Of a stretch of 64,000 nt of DNA, positions 1-12,440 are shown piece by piece. The DNA lies in NCBI RefSeq assembly GCF_023898315.1, contig NC_064615.1, positions 731,211,450 to 731,275,449 on the forward strand. Direction: 5' to 3'. The notes below the pieces were generated by a model. It had not been told where the DNA came from. It ran no database searches and was given only the letters and a program-made list of their open reading frames with translations. Every line of letters begins with the position of its first letter. The first letter of the stretch is position 1. The stretch comes from Schistocerca nitens. Lineage: Eukaryota; Arthropoda; Insecta; Orthoptera; Acrididae. A program made the position numbers and the translations under genes.

Positions 1-3000
1 GTCGCGAACATTCGGTTCCATTTGACGGCATTGGCTTTTCGTTGCAAGTTTTCGTATGTATTAAGAATATCTCTTAAAAAGTCATTCGTACGACTATCTG
101 ACTGTTTTCTGTAGTTTTAACTGTCGTATAATTCCGCTACACAACAGGGTGCCTACAACATGAGCTGCGGAACGGAGGCACTTGCGTCACTTCAGTGATG
201 AATAGGAAAGCAGTTTGGAGATATCGAGACAAATGTTTCTGGATAGGCATGCTACTAGTCTGTATCGATTACGTTGCGTGTTTCTTCAAACTGCGGCTGA
301 GTTGGTAAGAGCGTCTGGCAGAGCTTTACAAAATTTTTTCTATGGTGTTCATGTAGAACGCCAATCTTTGCCCCGCCCCCCCCCCCCCTCCACCCCCACG
401 AGCCCGTTCTCCCCCTACTTGACATGTCATTTTCGCTGTACGTCAATTCTCTGATTTGAAAGGTGATTCTTCACTTTTGACTGAGTCAGTTTACTCGCTG
501 GAGAGCCCTTTCACTGTTTCCTTCCATCAACTGTGAGGTTAAGAGCGAGTTTCCCCGTAGGATATGTTTCATTATTTACTGTTTTCAAGATCTAGAGAGA
601 AAAGACATTGACGACCAGTTAAAAGGGTCAATCTTCGTTGTCAGGCAGTATGTTCGTCGTGTAGGCAGCGGTGGTTCACTGTCAGCTGAGCCACGCCTGC
701 TCGCAAGACGGATTCAGGAAACGCGGCGACAGCGCAGCGCCAACAGGAAGAGCCGGCGCGGCTATCGTACTGGGCTGTGCCCGCAGCACGGCCGCCTGTC
801 CGCTCCAGTCCCCCCTCTGTGACGAATAATTGGCAGCGGGATGCGTTTTTCCTCTTCAGCGAAACTACAAAATGTGCCTCACAGCCTAATCGGGCACTGT
901 TGGCGATTCATTTGTTTTTGATCACGCTTTTGAGGATTGTATTGCGCAGGTGTGTTTCGGAAGGAAGGGAATCGATTGTAAACCTATGCAGCATTTCGGA
1001 AACGTGTGGTCTAGCAGTTCACCACGCGACTCTATCGAACATTGAAAAGCAAACATAAATTCAGCAAATAAGTGAGTTGCACACAATTTGATGCACTTTC
1101 CGATGAATCAGTAAACCGCTCACCCCAATTTTTAAAAGAATCGAACTGTCATCTGTAAAAACACCTTCAAATGGCTCAGTATTTTACAAAATGAGTTAAT
1201 GTGTTGAATATTTGGCGTTAAGCGTATAAGGGAGAAAGGCTTCGGAGAAGCTATAAAATTTATATATAGCGTTCGTTGGAAGCCGCTGAATGTTTTTATT
1301 CTCAGATACTGGATGAATATAGTATGGACAATTAGCGCTGCATGAGTTAAGCTGCCTAAGTCTTCGCACTGGAATTCCTGTCTTAGTCTTGAATCTATAA
1401 GGTTATACGTCTTGAAGTAAATTGACGGCATTTTAAAATTTTATATTCGGTCGATAATTATATGAAATACTAAAAATCTAGTTTTTGTTGCCCCCCCCCC
1501 CCCCCGCCCCCGACGCCGTGGGATCATGCACCCTAAGCAGGATTAGTCGTCTAGTGATGTAGATAAATAATTTTGGCAACACAGGAATGGTTCTACAAAA
1601 CTCCTACGTAGTCCCATTGCTTAGTTCAATGCAGTATCGCCGTGAGATTGCGATATTACAATGTCTAGTTATTTATTTTCTGTTACTTCACTTAAGATAG
1701 CGGGAATAAAACCTATTTTGTACACTTGGTTTCATTTGATGGACTAAAATAGTTAAGAAATATTCTCAGTTGTACTAAATACTAAAATCATCATTCAATA
1801 ATTGCCTTGCAGAATAACAATAATATTCAGTTATGCAGTGGAATACAGCGAACTAGCCACATCCGTGTATCATGATGGTCACGAGCTGCTGCGCACTACT
1901 ACACTGACTTGCTGATATTTTCATAGTGATGCCTAACAGTTGGCATCGCTTGCGTGTGATAAAAGGATTGAACATTGACAAATGTATACCTCAGGTTTCT
2001 ATTGCGGCAAAGTACTTTTGTTGCACCCAAGACAGAGGAAAAATTAACATACACAATTGTAGTCACAGGATGTGAAAAAGTTAGAATTCTGTATTAGATA
2101 CAATGCAGTGCAAACAGATAGTAGGACGATTGGACAGAAAATCAGCCGGCATTCCCGTAGAATGAAACTCGCGGAAGAGATCAATCGTGAATACGGGGTG
2201 GGCATTCAGAATAAGTCTAGCGTCATGATCAAAGAGATCGCTCGCTCGTTTTTTAATCGTAAGCGAACGGTCAACCATTAGTAAGAAGTTAAAAGTTCTA
2301 ATCCTGAAATATATGTTGTCTGGCATTGGAAGCTAGAGAGAGTTGAATGCCAAGCAGACTGTCAATATCCGTGATTTATTTACGAACTATCTGAAATTGG
2401 ACAGTAACCTATATCCATAATAGCTTCTCATACTGTTACAACGTATGCGACAGAACTGAAGAAGACATTTCGCAGGAATATATATGGATTACCTTAATAA
2501 ATGCAGCTTCAAATCGTTCATATCGCCTGGTATTGTAGTCTAATAACATATGAATATGCAATGCGCATCCTGGCTGATACTGTATAGTTGACATAGAGTA
2601 CGCATATAGTTTGAATGTGCAATGAATCGGTTGAAGAACAGGAAAACATTGCGCCAAGACGAAGAGCAATGTTTAATAGTGAGCGAGAGAATTTTTGTGC
2701 GGTGTAGTGTACACTATTGTTACAGCCATCAGTTCACTGCTTCATAATGCGGTTTACTATTTCAACGAGCTGTGTATTACACAGCCCTTACCACAGCATT
2801 CATAGTTTCGCCGATGTAGGGTGTAAGCGCCTGGAGTTGCATACAGAGAAGTAATAAACGTACTGAAATGAAGCTTAAAACGGCAAAAGCCAACGATAGT
2901 GCAGCCATCAGAACGACGGCTGTCGATGTCCATATGCTGGTTCACCCTCTTCAGAGTGGTTTGGCTCATGGTTTGGCTGTGTTCCAGTTTATGAATTTGC

Positions 3001-3465
3001 CGTCAGTAAGGAAGTACGGCCGCTTAGCTGCGTGTTGGGTCACATTGTTTTTAAAGTACTGCTTTATTAGGCCACCGCTTAGAGTGTTCTCAAATAAATG
3101 TTGCGCTAGGCTAATCTGAGTCAGATCTTACGAGCGACCGTAGACCATTACGAGTTAATGGAAATGAAATGGAAAGCGGGGCGACATTCTCCGTTAATGC
3201 AAGATTTGGTAAAACGCCCGTCGAAGTGACGTCAAAGTCTGGCGCCAAGCTGGCTGCCATACCGTGTTCATTTCTACCTCTAAATTACACAAAGGAATGT
3301 GACGACGTCTTCGTATTTGGAATCATAGCTGGCAGTTTCTTAAGAATTACTGCACACAGTGACCCAGCAGAAACACGGTTATCATATAAAGTTGTTCTTA
3401 TGTAAAGTTTGAAGACTAATTTGACTCGGCTCTCCATGCAAATGTATCCTCTGCAAACGTTTTTA
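1..3465. other. intergenic/intronic DNA, no gene recognised
   Basis: No ORF here is long or protein-like enough to call, and I recognise no repeat family. There are short poly-C runs near 379-387 and 1493-1505 and a moderately GC-rich patch at about 720-810. The longest open frames (under 100 codons) have no family resemblance and no convincing splice context. Confidence 0.5.
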
Positions 3466-3471
3466 TCTCTA

Positions 3472-3511
<40 letters not shown>
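3472..3511. repeat. (TAC)n microsatellite
   Basis: About 13 uninterrupted TAC units. It lies immediately beside the antisense LINE remnant that follows. Confidence 0.95.
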
Positions 3512-3512
<1 letters not shown>

Positions 3513-4345
3513 CTCTACATCTTTTGGAACCTGCTTACTACAGTCAATCCATGGTCTTCCTCTACAGTTTTTACCGACACTTCCAGCCATGGCCAGTTTG
3601 ATCATTCACGATGTATCCTGCCGACCGATCACTCCTTTAGTCAATATGTGCCGTCAATTTATTTATTCCATAATTCGGGTCAGTAATCCACATTAGTTTT
3701 CCCCGAGCAGCCTGCCTAAATCATTTGCCTTCTTCCGTGGCAACACATTTCCAAAGCTTATATTCCCTTCTTGCCTGAACACTTCATCGTCCGCCTTTCA
3801 CTTCTGTACAAGACTACGCTCCAGGCAAGCACCTTCGCAAAAAAACTTCCTAACGCTTAAATTTATATTTGCCGTTAAGAAATTTTTGTTTATCGGAAAT
3901 AATATTTTTCTTTCTTTTTTCTGCTAGTGGCAGTCTTCATTTTATATCATCTCTTTTTGTTTATCGGAAATAATATTTTTCTTTCTTTTTTCTGCTAGTG
4001 GCAGTCTGCATTTTATATCATCTCCTCTTCGGCCGCCATCAGTTTTATTACCATAAGCAAAAACGGGTCTACGTCTTTGTCTCATTTCGTTATCTAATTC
4101 ACTCGACAGTTTCTGATTTCATTCGACTACATTTCATTGCCTTTGTTACACTTAGATTGATGTTCACGTTGTAACTTCTTTTTCAATGAAGTATTCACTG
4201 CTTGAAACTGGCCTAAAATTTCCATTGGTGTCTCTGACAGAAATAGTGTCGCAAGTTTTAATTTGTTCTACCCGAACTTCAATTCATTTTGCAATTTCTC
4301 CTTACTCTCTTTTATAATTTACTCGATGTACATCCACGGCTTGTA
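3512..4345 (-). mobile_element. decayed non-LTR retrotransposon (RTE-like), antisense
   Basis: The + strand is pyrimidine-rich, and its reverse complement resembles the C-terminal reverse-transcriptase part and downstream region of an RTE-like LINE. The segment around 3815-3900 (a 'tacaagactac...' block followed by an A/T-rich block) can be aligned by eye with 10025-10110 and 12275-12370 of this window, so all three are copies of one dispersed family. No reading frame is intact. The copy contains an internal 71-bp tandem duplication. The family assignment comes from memory of similar insect repeats and from the shared blocks; decay is too deep for domain boundaries. Confidence 0.5.
3883..4024. 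repeat. 71-bp tandem duplication
   Basis: Two adjacent 71-bp copies, each beginning TTTTTGTTTATCGG and ending in a TATATCAT(C) block, differ at about one position (tcttcatt versus tctgcatt). The near identity shows a recent local duplication inside an otherwise old LINE remnant. Confidence 0.9.
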
Positions 4346-4599
4346 TTGTAATAAAAATCTTTCACTTCTGTTCATTAAGAATTTTTTAGACAGTTTCGGC
4401 TTCAAAATTGACAACATAAAAAAATAAGGAATGATGATACTGGGGAAGGGAAATCGAAAATAGCAGATTTGTGTATCCAGTCGCTGTTGGAAAACTCTTC
4501 GTGTAGAGGAAGTGCGTATATACTTCTGTTATTAACTAAGCTCCGCCCTTGTTACGTGTTACTGCGTGTGTGAAGTGTGCCAAGATGTTAACTTTGGCG

Positions 4600-4870
4600 A
4601 AAAACGGAGCACCGCACATTGGAAGTTACAGTAGGCCCAAATGCGCGAGGCAGCGGCAGTTCGCTTCGCGTCGATTCTCTTAGTGTATCAGGGCGTGGCG
4701 CCGGTCGCTGGCGTGACAGGCGAGCAGTTGACGTCAAAGAGCGCGCGGAGGCCGGGCCGCCCGCCCTCAAAGCGGCAGCGGCGCGGCTCCAGCTCCAGGC
4801 CGTGACAGCGCGTGGGCCGGCCGCGAGGGATGGCCTAAGTCCGCCTCACTCCTCACACGCACTCGTTTGG
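4600..4870. promoter_or_regulatory. GC/CpG-rich block, possible promoter or 5' exon
   Basis: This block is much richer in G, C and CpG than its surroundings and contains a TTGACGTCAA palindrome (CRE-like core) near 4728-4737. Both strands have short open frames by composition alone. No TATA box, Kozak start or clean donor could be tied to it, so a promoter or untranslated first exon is only a possibility. Confidence 0.25.
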
Positions 4871-5191
4871 TAATTGCCGAAGGCGCGCTTAAAGCCCTAT
4901 TATCCCCGCTCCAGCTAACGAGGCTTAGGGGGCAACAGCTAGCTCACCTCTTACCCTTCCAGGGGAATCAACGCCACCAGAATCGGCTTGGCTCTTTTCC
5001 CGGAGTTAACTCCTGCGGCCGTCACTATGTGTCAGAATACGAGTCTGCCCAAACTACTGCACGTGGCAAAACGAACTGGGGCCGTGAGCGTTTGACAGTC
5101 GTAACGTACTGATGTACCTCTGATAAAGGCGCCTTCACTGGTTCTCACAGTTACGCCTTCTATGAAGAGTGGTTTCTGGAGATGCATCCGA

Positions 5192-5423
5192 GCCTGATGG
5201 GGCAGTGGTTAGCACACTGGACCCACATTCGGGAGGAAGACAGTCCAAACCCGCGTACGACCATCCTGGTTTGGATTTTCCGCGATTTCCTTAAAACGCT
5301 TCAGCAAATGCCGGGATGGTTCCTTATAAGGGCACGGCCGGTTTCCTTCCCCATCCTTCCCTAATCCGATGGGACCGATGACCTCGCTGTTTGGTCCCCT
5401 TCCCCAAATCAACCGACCAACCG
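5192..5423 (+). mobile_element. tRNA-derived SINE, family B
   Basis: About 230 bp with a tRNA-like head (GGCAGTGGTTAGCACACTGG resembles a box A region; the box B position, CAGTCCAAACCC, is mutated) and a body with 'atgccgggatggttcctt' and 'gatgggaccgatgacctcgctg', ending in a run of AACC-like units. Parts of the same body recur at 16785-16850 (3' end) and 40685-40850 (decayed). I recognise the consensus as a very common insect SINE. No clear target-site duplication was found. Confidence 0.75.
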
Positions 5424-5529
5424 GAAATACAGAATCCTGTAGCCAGTTATTTTTCAAAGTATTCGCCTTATTCCATCGGAGTCACATTCAAATAAAAGTC
5501 AGTAGTACGCCGTCAGCACCTCGTTCTCT

Positions 5530-5605
5530 TGGAATTAGCGTTCTTGGCTCTGGACATGGGGCCTCGGGTTCGGTTCCCGACCTAGTCGTGCATTATCTCC
5601 GTTTG

Positions 5606-5672
<67 letters not shown>

Positions 5673-5775
5673 GGGGGGGGGAGGGGGGTCGGTCATCATT
5701 TTATCATCGACGTGCAAGTTGCCGAAGTAGTGTCAAATAACACATCAGGCGTCCGAACTGCCCATTAAGGAGACT
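5530..5775 (+). mobile_element. tRNA-derived SINE with expanded (TG)n, family C
   Basis: A tRNA-like head ends in a good box B (GGGTTCGGTTCCCGA at about 5567-5581). Then comes a TG-rich linker expanded to a long microsatellite, and a 3' body (gtgcaagttgccgaagtagtgtc) that matches 45880-45905 of this window. The shared 3' body supports a dispersed element rather than a chance microsatellite. Confidence 0.5.
5609..5671. repeat. (TG)n microsatellite
   Basis: About 31 uninterrupted TG units followed by a G-rich run, lying inside the SINE copy at 5530-5775. Confidence 0.97.
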
Positions 5776-6394
5776 CCGAGCGAAAAAATCGCGTACACAC
5801 TTTTCGTTTCACTTCCGCTATATGTCGTAGGGAAGAAAGACTCTCTCTTCCAAGACTGGCTAATGGGAACGAAGCTATAAGTCGGTCTAAGCAAAGGAGA
5901 TGTAAACATTTGTTTCTCAGGCGGAGCCATAACGAGGCTGCTTGTAAGTCATTTAGGAACACACCTGGGAACCTTAAATGTGAGTGATCGAACAGCTGTG
6001 TGAACTCTGCTGCTCCCGAACAAATGAGTAAATTACGCGTAATGGCGCGCGGTATGCTGTCTGCACTTTGTGGAACACCAACGGCATGTTATGAAAAAAT
6101 CGACGAATCTGCGGTTGTTGAATACGGTTTCAGAGAAAATTGTGAAAGTGTATTTAACGACACACGTTTATCACAAACCAGCGTATTGTCATCGCTATCG
6201 CGGGCACTGCTGTAATCAAAACGTTTAGAAAAGATGAGCCGAAACGGCGGTTGCACGTTAAATAACGGTGAAGTCGGCCGAGTCGTATTTATCGCCATAG
6301 TCTAGGGTATTCCTTAACGCTGTCTCGACGCAAAGACGATGATGGCCAGATAAAACTTGACTATTGGCTATAAACGACGGAAGGCAGCGATCAC

Positions 6395-6430
6395 GGTGGT
6401 GGTGGTGGTGGTGGTGGTGGTGGTGGTGGT
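6395..6430. repeat. (GGT)n microsatellite
   Basis: Twelve GGT units in a row; on the - strand these read as a meaningless poly-His stretch. Confidence 0.95.
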
Positions 6431-6634
6431 CGAAAGCCGAAGTTGTTGCTTTGGACGCGGGATGACTACTTTTACAACGTTGTTGCCACGAAAACTTAAT
6501 TAGAAGTCGATAGTATGTTCTTGTTAAGTAAACAAGAGGTGTGGCCATAAAGTCATATTAGCCCAAAAAATAGTTACGCAATGTCTTGGTACACACAGAC
6601 ATTCCCGCTCCGCAGTACCTCGGTACGCCGCTGC

Positions 6635-6636
<2 letters not shown>

Positions 6637-6678
<42 letters not shown>
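6637..6678. repeat. (GA)n microsatellite
   Basis: About 21 uninterrupted GA units. It produces Arg-Glu repeat ORFs that are not genes. Confidence 0.95.
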
Positions 6679-6681
<3 letters not shown>

Positions 6682-8902
6682 CGGTGCATCCCACCTCCGC
6701 ATTACCGTTGGGCTGCACTCTTTCGCGCTGTCTCACCTAGCGGCGTACTACAGTACTGTGGCGCGGGGAATTCTGTCTCTCTCAACACTGTAACCATGTT
6801 TCTGCAGCAAAAAGTTAATTTTTTAATTTACCCTCGTGTATTTATGTAAATGTGCACAAGTTTACACGTAGGAGCAACCATAATATGAGTAGTCGTGGGG
6901 TACTTGGACACAGCTCTTGCAGGCGGCAATCTTCAGAACGTCGTGCTTGTGGTAGGTGTGCCGCTGCGCTGGAGGAAGCGCGAGCGCCGTGGTCTGCTCT
7001 TATCGCCGCAGGAAGCTGCTGTTTCGCGCTGCTTCCGGTGCGCCGGCTCCCTCGTGAGAAGCTCTGCCTCGGCGGTTACTCTGTTTTGCTTCAACATTCC
7101 ATAGTCGCACTTCCCTAAGGCGTATCGTGTCGTCTGCACTTTGGTGTAACGCAAGATTTACAACCATAAATCCTGGCGAAACACGAGACTAAAATTTATG
7201 TTCTGTGTTTACTTCTCACTACAGTCAGGATGTTTCTGCACTCAGATAATGAATCAGTCCGCTAATTCACGGTTAAAACAAGTGTATGTTCGGCCCCTGA
7301 TGATGCTCTTAGTAAAGGTAAAGACTTCGGTCTCAGACACATCTTGACAACTAGTCCGATAAATCATGTCTGATATACGTAATTAATCTTAAACCTATCC
7401 CGCATGTATATGCGAACATAAACATAACGTCAATGTCCAAAACTCCAGTATTCAGAAATTACGCTTGCTGACTGATCGTGAAAAGTGAAATTCGGCTTCG
7501 TGAGATGAAACAGTGGTCTTCACATAATTGTTTCGTCGATGGCGAATGACGCCACATGCCAGGTGGCAGCTATGTGCCTTGTCTGCTGGCGACGCCTTCG
7601 GCACGGTCTGCACTGTGTGTGCACACATGCTCCGCAGCTTTTTGAAGACCTCAGTCATTCTAGACGTGCGAAGTACTCATGTAGCCTGCAGATCTGATTC
7701 CGTAGAACTGTGCAGGCTTTCTGGCGGATATCCTCTAATATTCGGGTGGAACTCGTCCTCATGCGCTTCACACTCTCCGCAAAGTGCGGAATCAGTATAT
7801 GGCATACCTCCGACGTCTATGCTGGTTAGTGACACACACGATGAAATTTCCTTTGTACATACGTCTAACACAATCCAAGTGGAAAACTTACTCTAAAACC
7901 CCTATTGTAGAACTGTGTGAATTGCGTGTGTTACCTCGACATCTTCAGGAGTTTCGAATTTAAAACAGAATGAAATTTTGGCATTTTGAACCAGTGCCTC
8001 TTTTATTACAAACCATCATGCACAATAGTTAAAATACGTAAAATTTTTTCGGAACTACACATTGTAGAATCTTCGACACGTACCGACAAATTAAAGCGTA
8101 CGTTAAACTAGACTTTCGTTAAGTCACCTATGCGATTTGATGTACTCCACTACTCCATAAAGCACAGTATAGTGTCCGCTGAAGATGCTTTGAACTACAA
8201 AAGGTCGCTCTCATTTCTGTTTCATTCATGAAGACGCAAGCGAAATACAACTTTGCTTTCGTAGGGGATACCAACCTCCCTCTGTCGCGGTTTTTTGTGC
8301 AAAATATACGACAAAGGCAGAATCATTGTATCGCGGTTCGTCGACAACACTGTCAAAATTTATCCAACATCGTTACAGAGAAACGACGCCACTTTGTTCC
8401 CAGTTTTTACTTTTGTAATTTGCATACGATTTTGATCGCATTTTAGGACTGACCGAAGAGGCGTGAACGTTCAGCAACATAGTTTTGGCTTAGTCTGTGC
8501 TCTTCATTCAACTCGATTGTTAGTATTTCACTAATTTGATTAGTGTCGAGGTTGATGTCTCTTTAACTCTTACAGACAGTTTCATTTGGAGTTGGCTCAA
8601 ATTTTTCTGCGTGATCCTAACCAGCCGTGACAGTCACGATATTTACCATAAATGGTGTAAACTTCCGTGTGGGATTTCTGTGCTGTAATGAAAAAGGGAG
8701 TCCTGCATTTTAAAAACTCTTTGGAGATTGAGGCGCTTCTATAGTACCATCCTGCTTACTGTGCGACACATCGACACAGCACCAGTGCCTGGAATGCCAC
8801 GAAATAGTAAGCGCGACGTCCAAGGGCAAGCGGAGCGCAGTTGCCAGAGGCGCGTGTCTGGCAGTGGGTTTGTTTGGGTTGGCGACGACTCTCCACGGCT
8901 AG

Positions 8903-9038
8903 GCTTAGGCCACCTGTGGCTGACGGCGACGCGTCTCTTCCTGCCAGGGCAGCTGGAGAAGCCTCCTGCTCGTACTCTCTGGATATTTCCTCAATTTCAG
9001 CGTCATTTTCGTCAATTGTGTCCGTACTTGTCTGCTCT
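8903..9038 (-). CDS. possible internal exon, acidic unknown protein
   Basis: On the - strand a pyrimidine-containing acceptor (actctcctcacag) precedes an open frame, and a possible donor (CCACAG|GTGGCC) ends it. The frame encodes an acidic, Glu/Asp/Ser-rich stretch including TSTDTIDENDAEIEEISREY. Composition looks protein-like and the frame stays open for 124 codons overall. The donor is mediocre, no neighbouring exon was found, and the complementary strand is also open, so this could be chance in a GC-rich patch. No family recognised. Confidence 0.25.
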
Positions 9039-9310
9039 GTGAGGAGAGTTTCAAATACGTCCAAAATGGCACAGAAGCCACATACTGCTGGTATTTTCCT
9101 TAGGTTTTTGTGCACAGTCGTCACTTTCACGAGACGCGATGATCGCGCGTGATGTTGCTGAGTAAGAACTTTTTTGTTGAGTATTGTAGTACGTTCGTAT
9201 AATATGTCTTTTGATATGACAGTAGCTCCTATATTTGCAGCGCAAAGTTACCTGAGAGAGAAGAAGGTACTGTAGGTGGATGGACCTCATAAGTACCGAG
9301 TCACAGAGCC

Positions 9311-9313
<3 letters not shown>

Positions 9314-9363
<50 letters not shown>

Positions 9364-9378
9364 CGGGGGGGGGGGGGG
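9314..9378. repeat. (GT)n microsatellite plus poly-G
   Basis: About 24 GT units to 9362, then a run of 14 G at 9365-9378. Confidence 0.95.
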
Positions 9379-9955
9379 AATGTGGCCTTTTCCTTATGGT
9401 TTTAACTCGGCTGTTACTTGAGATGCAAGTGATCGCATTGTATGGGCGAGGGTGTTACCAGAATTAGTTCAGTTTATCAAGTCGGGAAAAGCTGCGCAGA
9501 GGGCTTTGTTTCGGGACCTGCTGGGATGAAATCGTCGTCCTGCCGCCCAAACTTCGATATTCTGTTTCCCAAATCAGATCAGGTAACTGCCGGAATGGCA
9601 GCATCAGCTCTACAGCAGATTTCTTTACCATGCTTCCATATCAGCTTCCCGAGTACAGTGATAGAGACACTAAACGTACATCGGACAGTTTTTCTTTTTC
9701 TGTACAAAGGCTGGTTTGGTGCAGCTCGTCTTTGTAGTCTGTTGTGCGTTTCTGTCCCGTAACTCCTGCTCTCTGTGACTGTATGACAGGATTCGTATAT
9801 TGAATGTTTCTCTCATTATTCCTCATTATCAAATTAGCAGTTTCTGGATACGTCAGCAACCTATCCCTTTTTTTAGGCAAGTTGAAGCATAAAGGTTTTC
9901 TCTCCGCAGTTAGACTTCATTAGTTACTGAATCTATTCATTTAACATTCTGCTTT
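9379..9955. other. no recognised feature
   Basis: Open frames of 79 and 106 codons occur, but neither shows a domain, start context or splice signal I can support. Confidence 0.4.
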
Positions 9956-9959
9956 CTTC

Positions 9960-10250
9960 TATAGCAACACATACCGAAAAGTCTGGTCTTTACAATCGCT
10001 ACCGTTCATCGTTATTTAGCTTCTGTACAAGGCTACAATTCGACAAATACTTCTAGACAGACATTTACAATGTAAATTTACATTAAATGCTAAAATATTT
10101 CTCTTTCAGAAAACCTTTCTCGCTATTGCCAGTCTTATTCTTCTTACTTCAGTCACTATTTGGTAGTTTCATCCGATTTAATAATGCTTACGTAATGTCC
10201 ATATCTTTACTCACTTTCCCTTGTATTACCGACGAATATTTTATCACGCC
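9960..10250 (-). mobile_element. decayed RTE-like LINE fragment, antisense
   Basis: The block containing 'tctgtacaaggctacaatt' and the following 'cctttctcgctattgccagtcttattc' aligns with corresponding blocks at 3815-4010 and 12270-12400. The - strand is the coding sense for this LINE family. No reading frame survives. Confidence 0.45.
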
Positions 10251-10369
10251 TTATAATGTTAACAAAAACAGTGTCCGTTATCTTGGGATGAGTAGATAAC
10301 GATTACTATATAGTGTCATCCTCCACAGCGAGGAAATACGTGGACTTGAAGTTTCGTGAGCTTCATAGG

Positions 10370-10378
10370 CGCGCGCGC

Positions 10379-10412
<34 letters not shown>
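10370..10412. repeat. (CG)n/(GT)n microsatellite
   Basis: A short CG-repeat tract followed by about 16 GT units. Confidence 0.9.
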
Positions 10413-10414
<2 letters not shown>

Positions 10415-10814
10415 ATGAAAAATTGTTCGTTAACGTTTCCAGCTTACTTTGGACTGTCACCTCCCGCTCTTCCTGGTGTCTCCCTTGACTTTGTTGAAAT
10501 AGGTAACATACTTTTTTTTTTTTTTTTCCAGATACAGATTGGCGTATATTTTCGTTTAATCAATTTATAGTCCTTACGAATTAAGGAATGAATACTCGGG
10601 GTCAGTATTGTCGTATGTACAAATATCAGAACATTCACAGCGTCGAACGACAGAGAAAAAAGAAAACTCACGTGCTGGTACGTTATCTACGTATATGGGA
10701 GATTTCCTTATGCGAAGGTCTAAATTGGCATTAAGTACGTTACTATTGCGTTAGTCGCAGATGCAGCGCTACAGGGACTGTTTACATCGGTCTTTGCACC
10801 AGTAATTAGGTTCC

Positions 10815-11225
10815 GCCCTTCAGCAGACTAGCGAGAGCAGTGTCGGGTCGCTGGCGCTTGGATTGGGCGGCAGTTGTACAGACACGGCTCGTAGCGGCTC
10901 TTTGAGTTGCTCGATGCGCGTCTGGCAGTGGCGCTCATCTGTTGCGGAAAATCGATTGGAGCCGTCGCTGCGCGGTGCTGTGGAGCGAGTGGCGCGAGGC
11001 GGCGGGTGCTTCCGCTTGACCTGCCGGCGGCACCTGCTGTCGCCCGGAGCAGCAGAACTGCTGCTGCTGTCACACTCCAGCGACCCGCGCCGAGCAGGCA
11101 GCAGGCGCCTAATAGCATCACACGGCAAAAAACTGTTGCCTCAGTAGTGACTTCGGGTGGCGGTGGGGAGAGGGCAGTAGTAGTGTGACAGGTACCCAGT
11201 GCGCACGCGGATAGCGGAACCAACA
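10815..11225. promoter_or_regulatory. GC-rich block, possible promoter or 5' exon
   Basis: About 400 bp of distinctly GC- and CpG-rich sequence in an AT-rich setting, with overlapping open frames on both strands. A possible donor (GTGACAG|GTACCC) lies near 11190. It is about 7 kb upstream of the first supported coding exon at 18221 and could be a promoter or untranslated exon for that gene, but nothing in the sequence proves it. Confidence 0.25.
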
Positions 11226-11830
11226 CAGCGCACTGCCTGCCATTGCCGTCGTCGTCTTGATATTGTTGTTATCGTCGTCAGGAGGCGATAGTGATGCAGC
11301 TGTCTAAGCCAGTCGGCGTTGTGTACGAGTCTTCCCATACCTGCATAACTACTATACCCTGTATTGACTTCAGCATGTTCACCATGTTCAGTCCTTGGTG
11401 ATAACAATTTTTACTCCTAGAAAAATACTCTCCCACCAAACAAACTCTTCCTTGATGCCTTGACGTGTTAAAAGCTCTTAAATTCGTAATTGAATTCAGT
11501 ACCTCTGCATTAGTTTCCCGATGTACTCATCTAATACTTCAATAAATTGATCTGTCAGTCGTCCTTAGCTATTGATATCAATCACTTTTAGGTTAGGATA
11601 GTCTGTATGAAACTGAATAAAGGCATTATTTCTTTTTCCAGACAAGTAGCCTGAAACAAACACTGATTGCAGCATTTACACGTTACATACTCCGCTGTTG
11701 CACATATATGCAACAAATAGTTTTTACGTAGACACCATTTACTCAGTGCAAGTTTTATTACTTGCTCTCTGTTAATATTGTTCTATTGGCTGTACTGTTA
11801 AAGAAACTTGCTGTGCCTCTAGCACGAAAA

Positions 11831-11834
<4 letters not shown>

Positions 11835-11876
<42 letters not shown>

Positions 11877-11945
11877 CCTCCTCCAATTCCCCCCTCTTCC
11901 CCCCGCCCCCCCTCTTCCCCCCTCCCCCCCCCCACACACACACAC
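11835..11945. repeat. (TC)n tract with C-rich and CA tail
   Basis: About 19 TC units to 11872, then a C/T-rich stretch with C runs and a short CA tract. Confidence 0.95.
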
Positions 11946-12239
11946 GCACCGCACAAATATCTCCTTTGACCGTTACATGGAAATACATCCGAAAGTTCGC
12001 TAAAAAGGTTGATTGGGTGGGAATGTTTTATAACTTACACATTCAGCCGGAGATAAGGTCAGTTGAAAGAGGTGCATACAAGTGAAAATGCGTGTTTTGG
12101 GTCACAAATAATTGCTTAATAAATTGAGGCGAAAAGCGTGTGGAAAACAGTAATATTGCCATCATTCAGTGGCATACAGACAGTCTTAAACTAAGATTCG
12201 TTACATTATACGCGTCACATTCCAAATGCCTGCTCTCTT

Positions 12240-12440
12240 CGTGTTTCAGCTGTTCGGTGTCCAAGTTTAATTTCCATACAAGGCTACACTCAATATAAAT
12301 TTCTTAAAAAAATACTTCGTAATATTGAATCTTCATGTTTGACGTTAAGAGTTGGGTTTTTCAGACGCTTTTCTTCCAACTGTCAGTCTGCAGTTCACAT
12401 CTTCTGTGTTACTTTGCATCCGAAATATTTAACATCATTT
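12240..12440 (-). mobile_element. decayed RTE-like LINE fragment, antisense
   Basis: Contains 'ccatacaaggctacactc' followed by 'ttcttccaactgtcagtctgc', aligned by eye with 3815-4010 and 10025-10145. It is the third copy of the same antisense LINE segment; all frames are broken. Confidence 0.5.

Larger units (their letters stand above)
5776..8900. other. intergenic/intronic DNA with two microsatellites
   Basis: I see no gene. A (GGT)n tract lies at 6395-6430 and a (GA)n tract at 6637-6678. A moderately GC-rich patch at 6940-7060 has overlapping short frames on both strands, as expected from composition. None of the 60-120 codon ORFs here resembles a known family. Confidence 0.5.

Noticed and set aside
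5535..5717. ORFs with poly-His/Thr or Val/Cys repeats
   Set aside because: Translation of the (TG)n tract; the same applies to ORFs over other dinucleotide and trinucleotide repeats.
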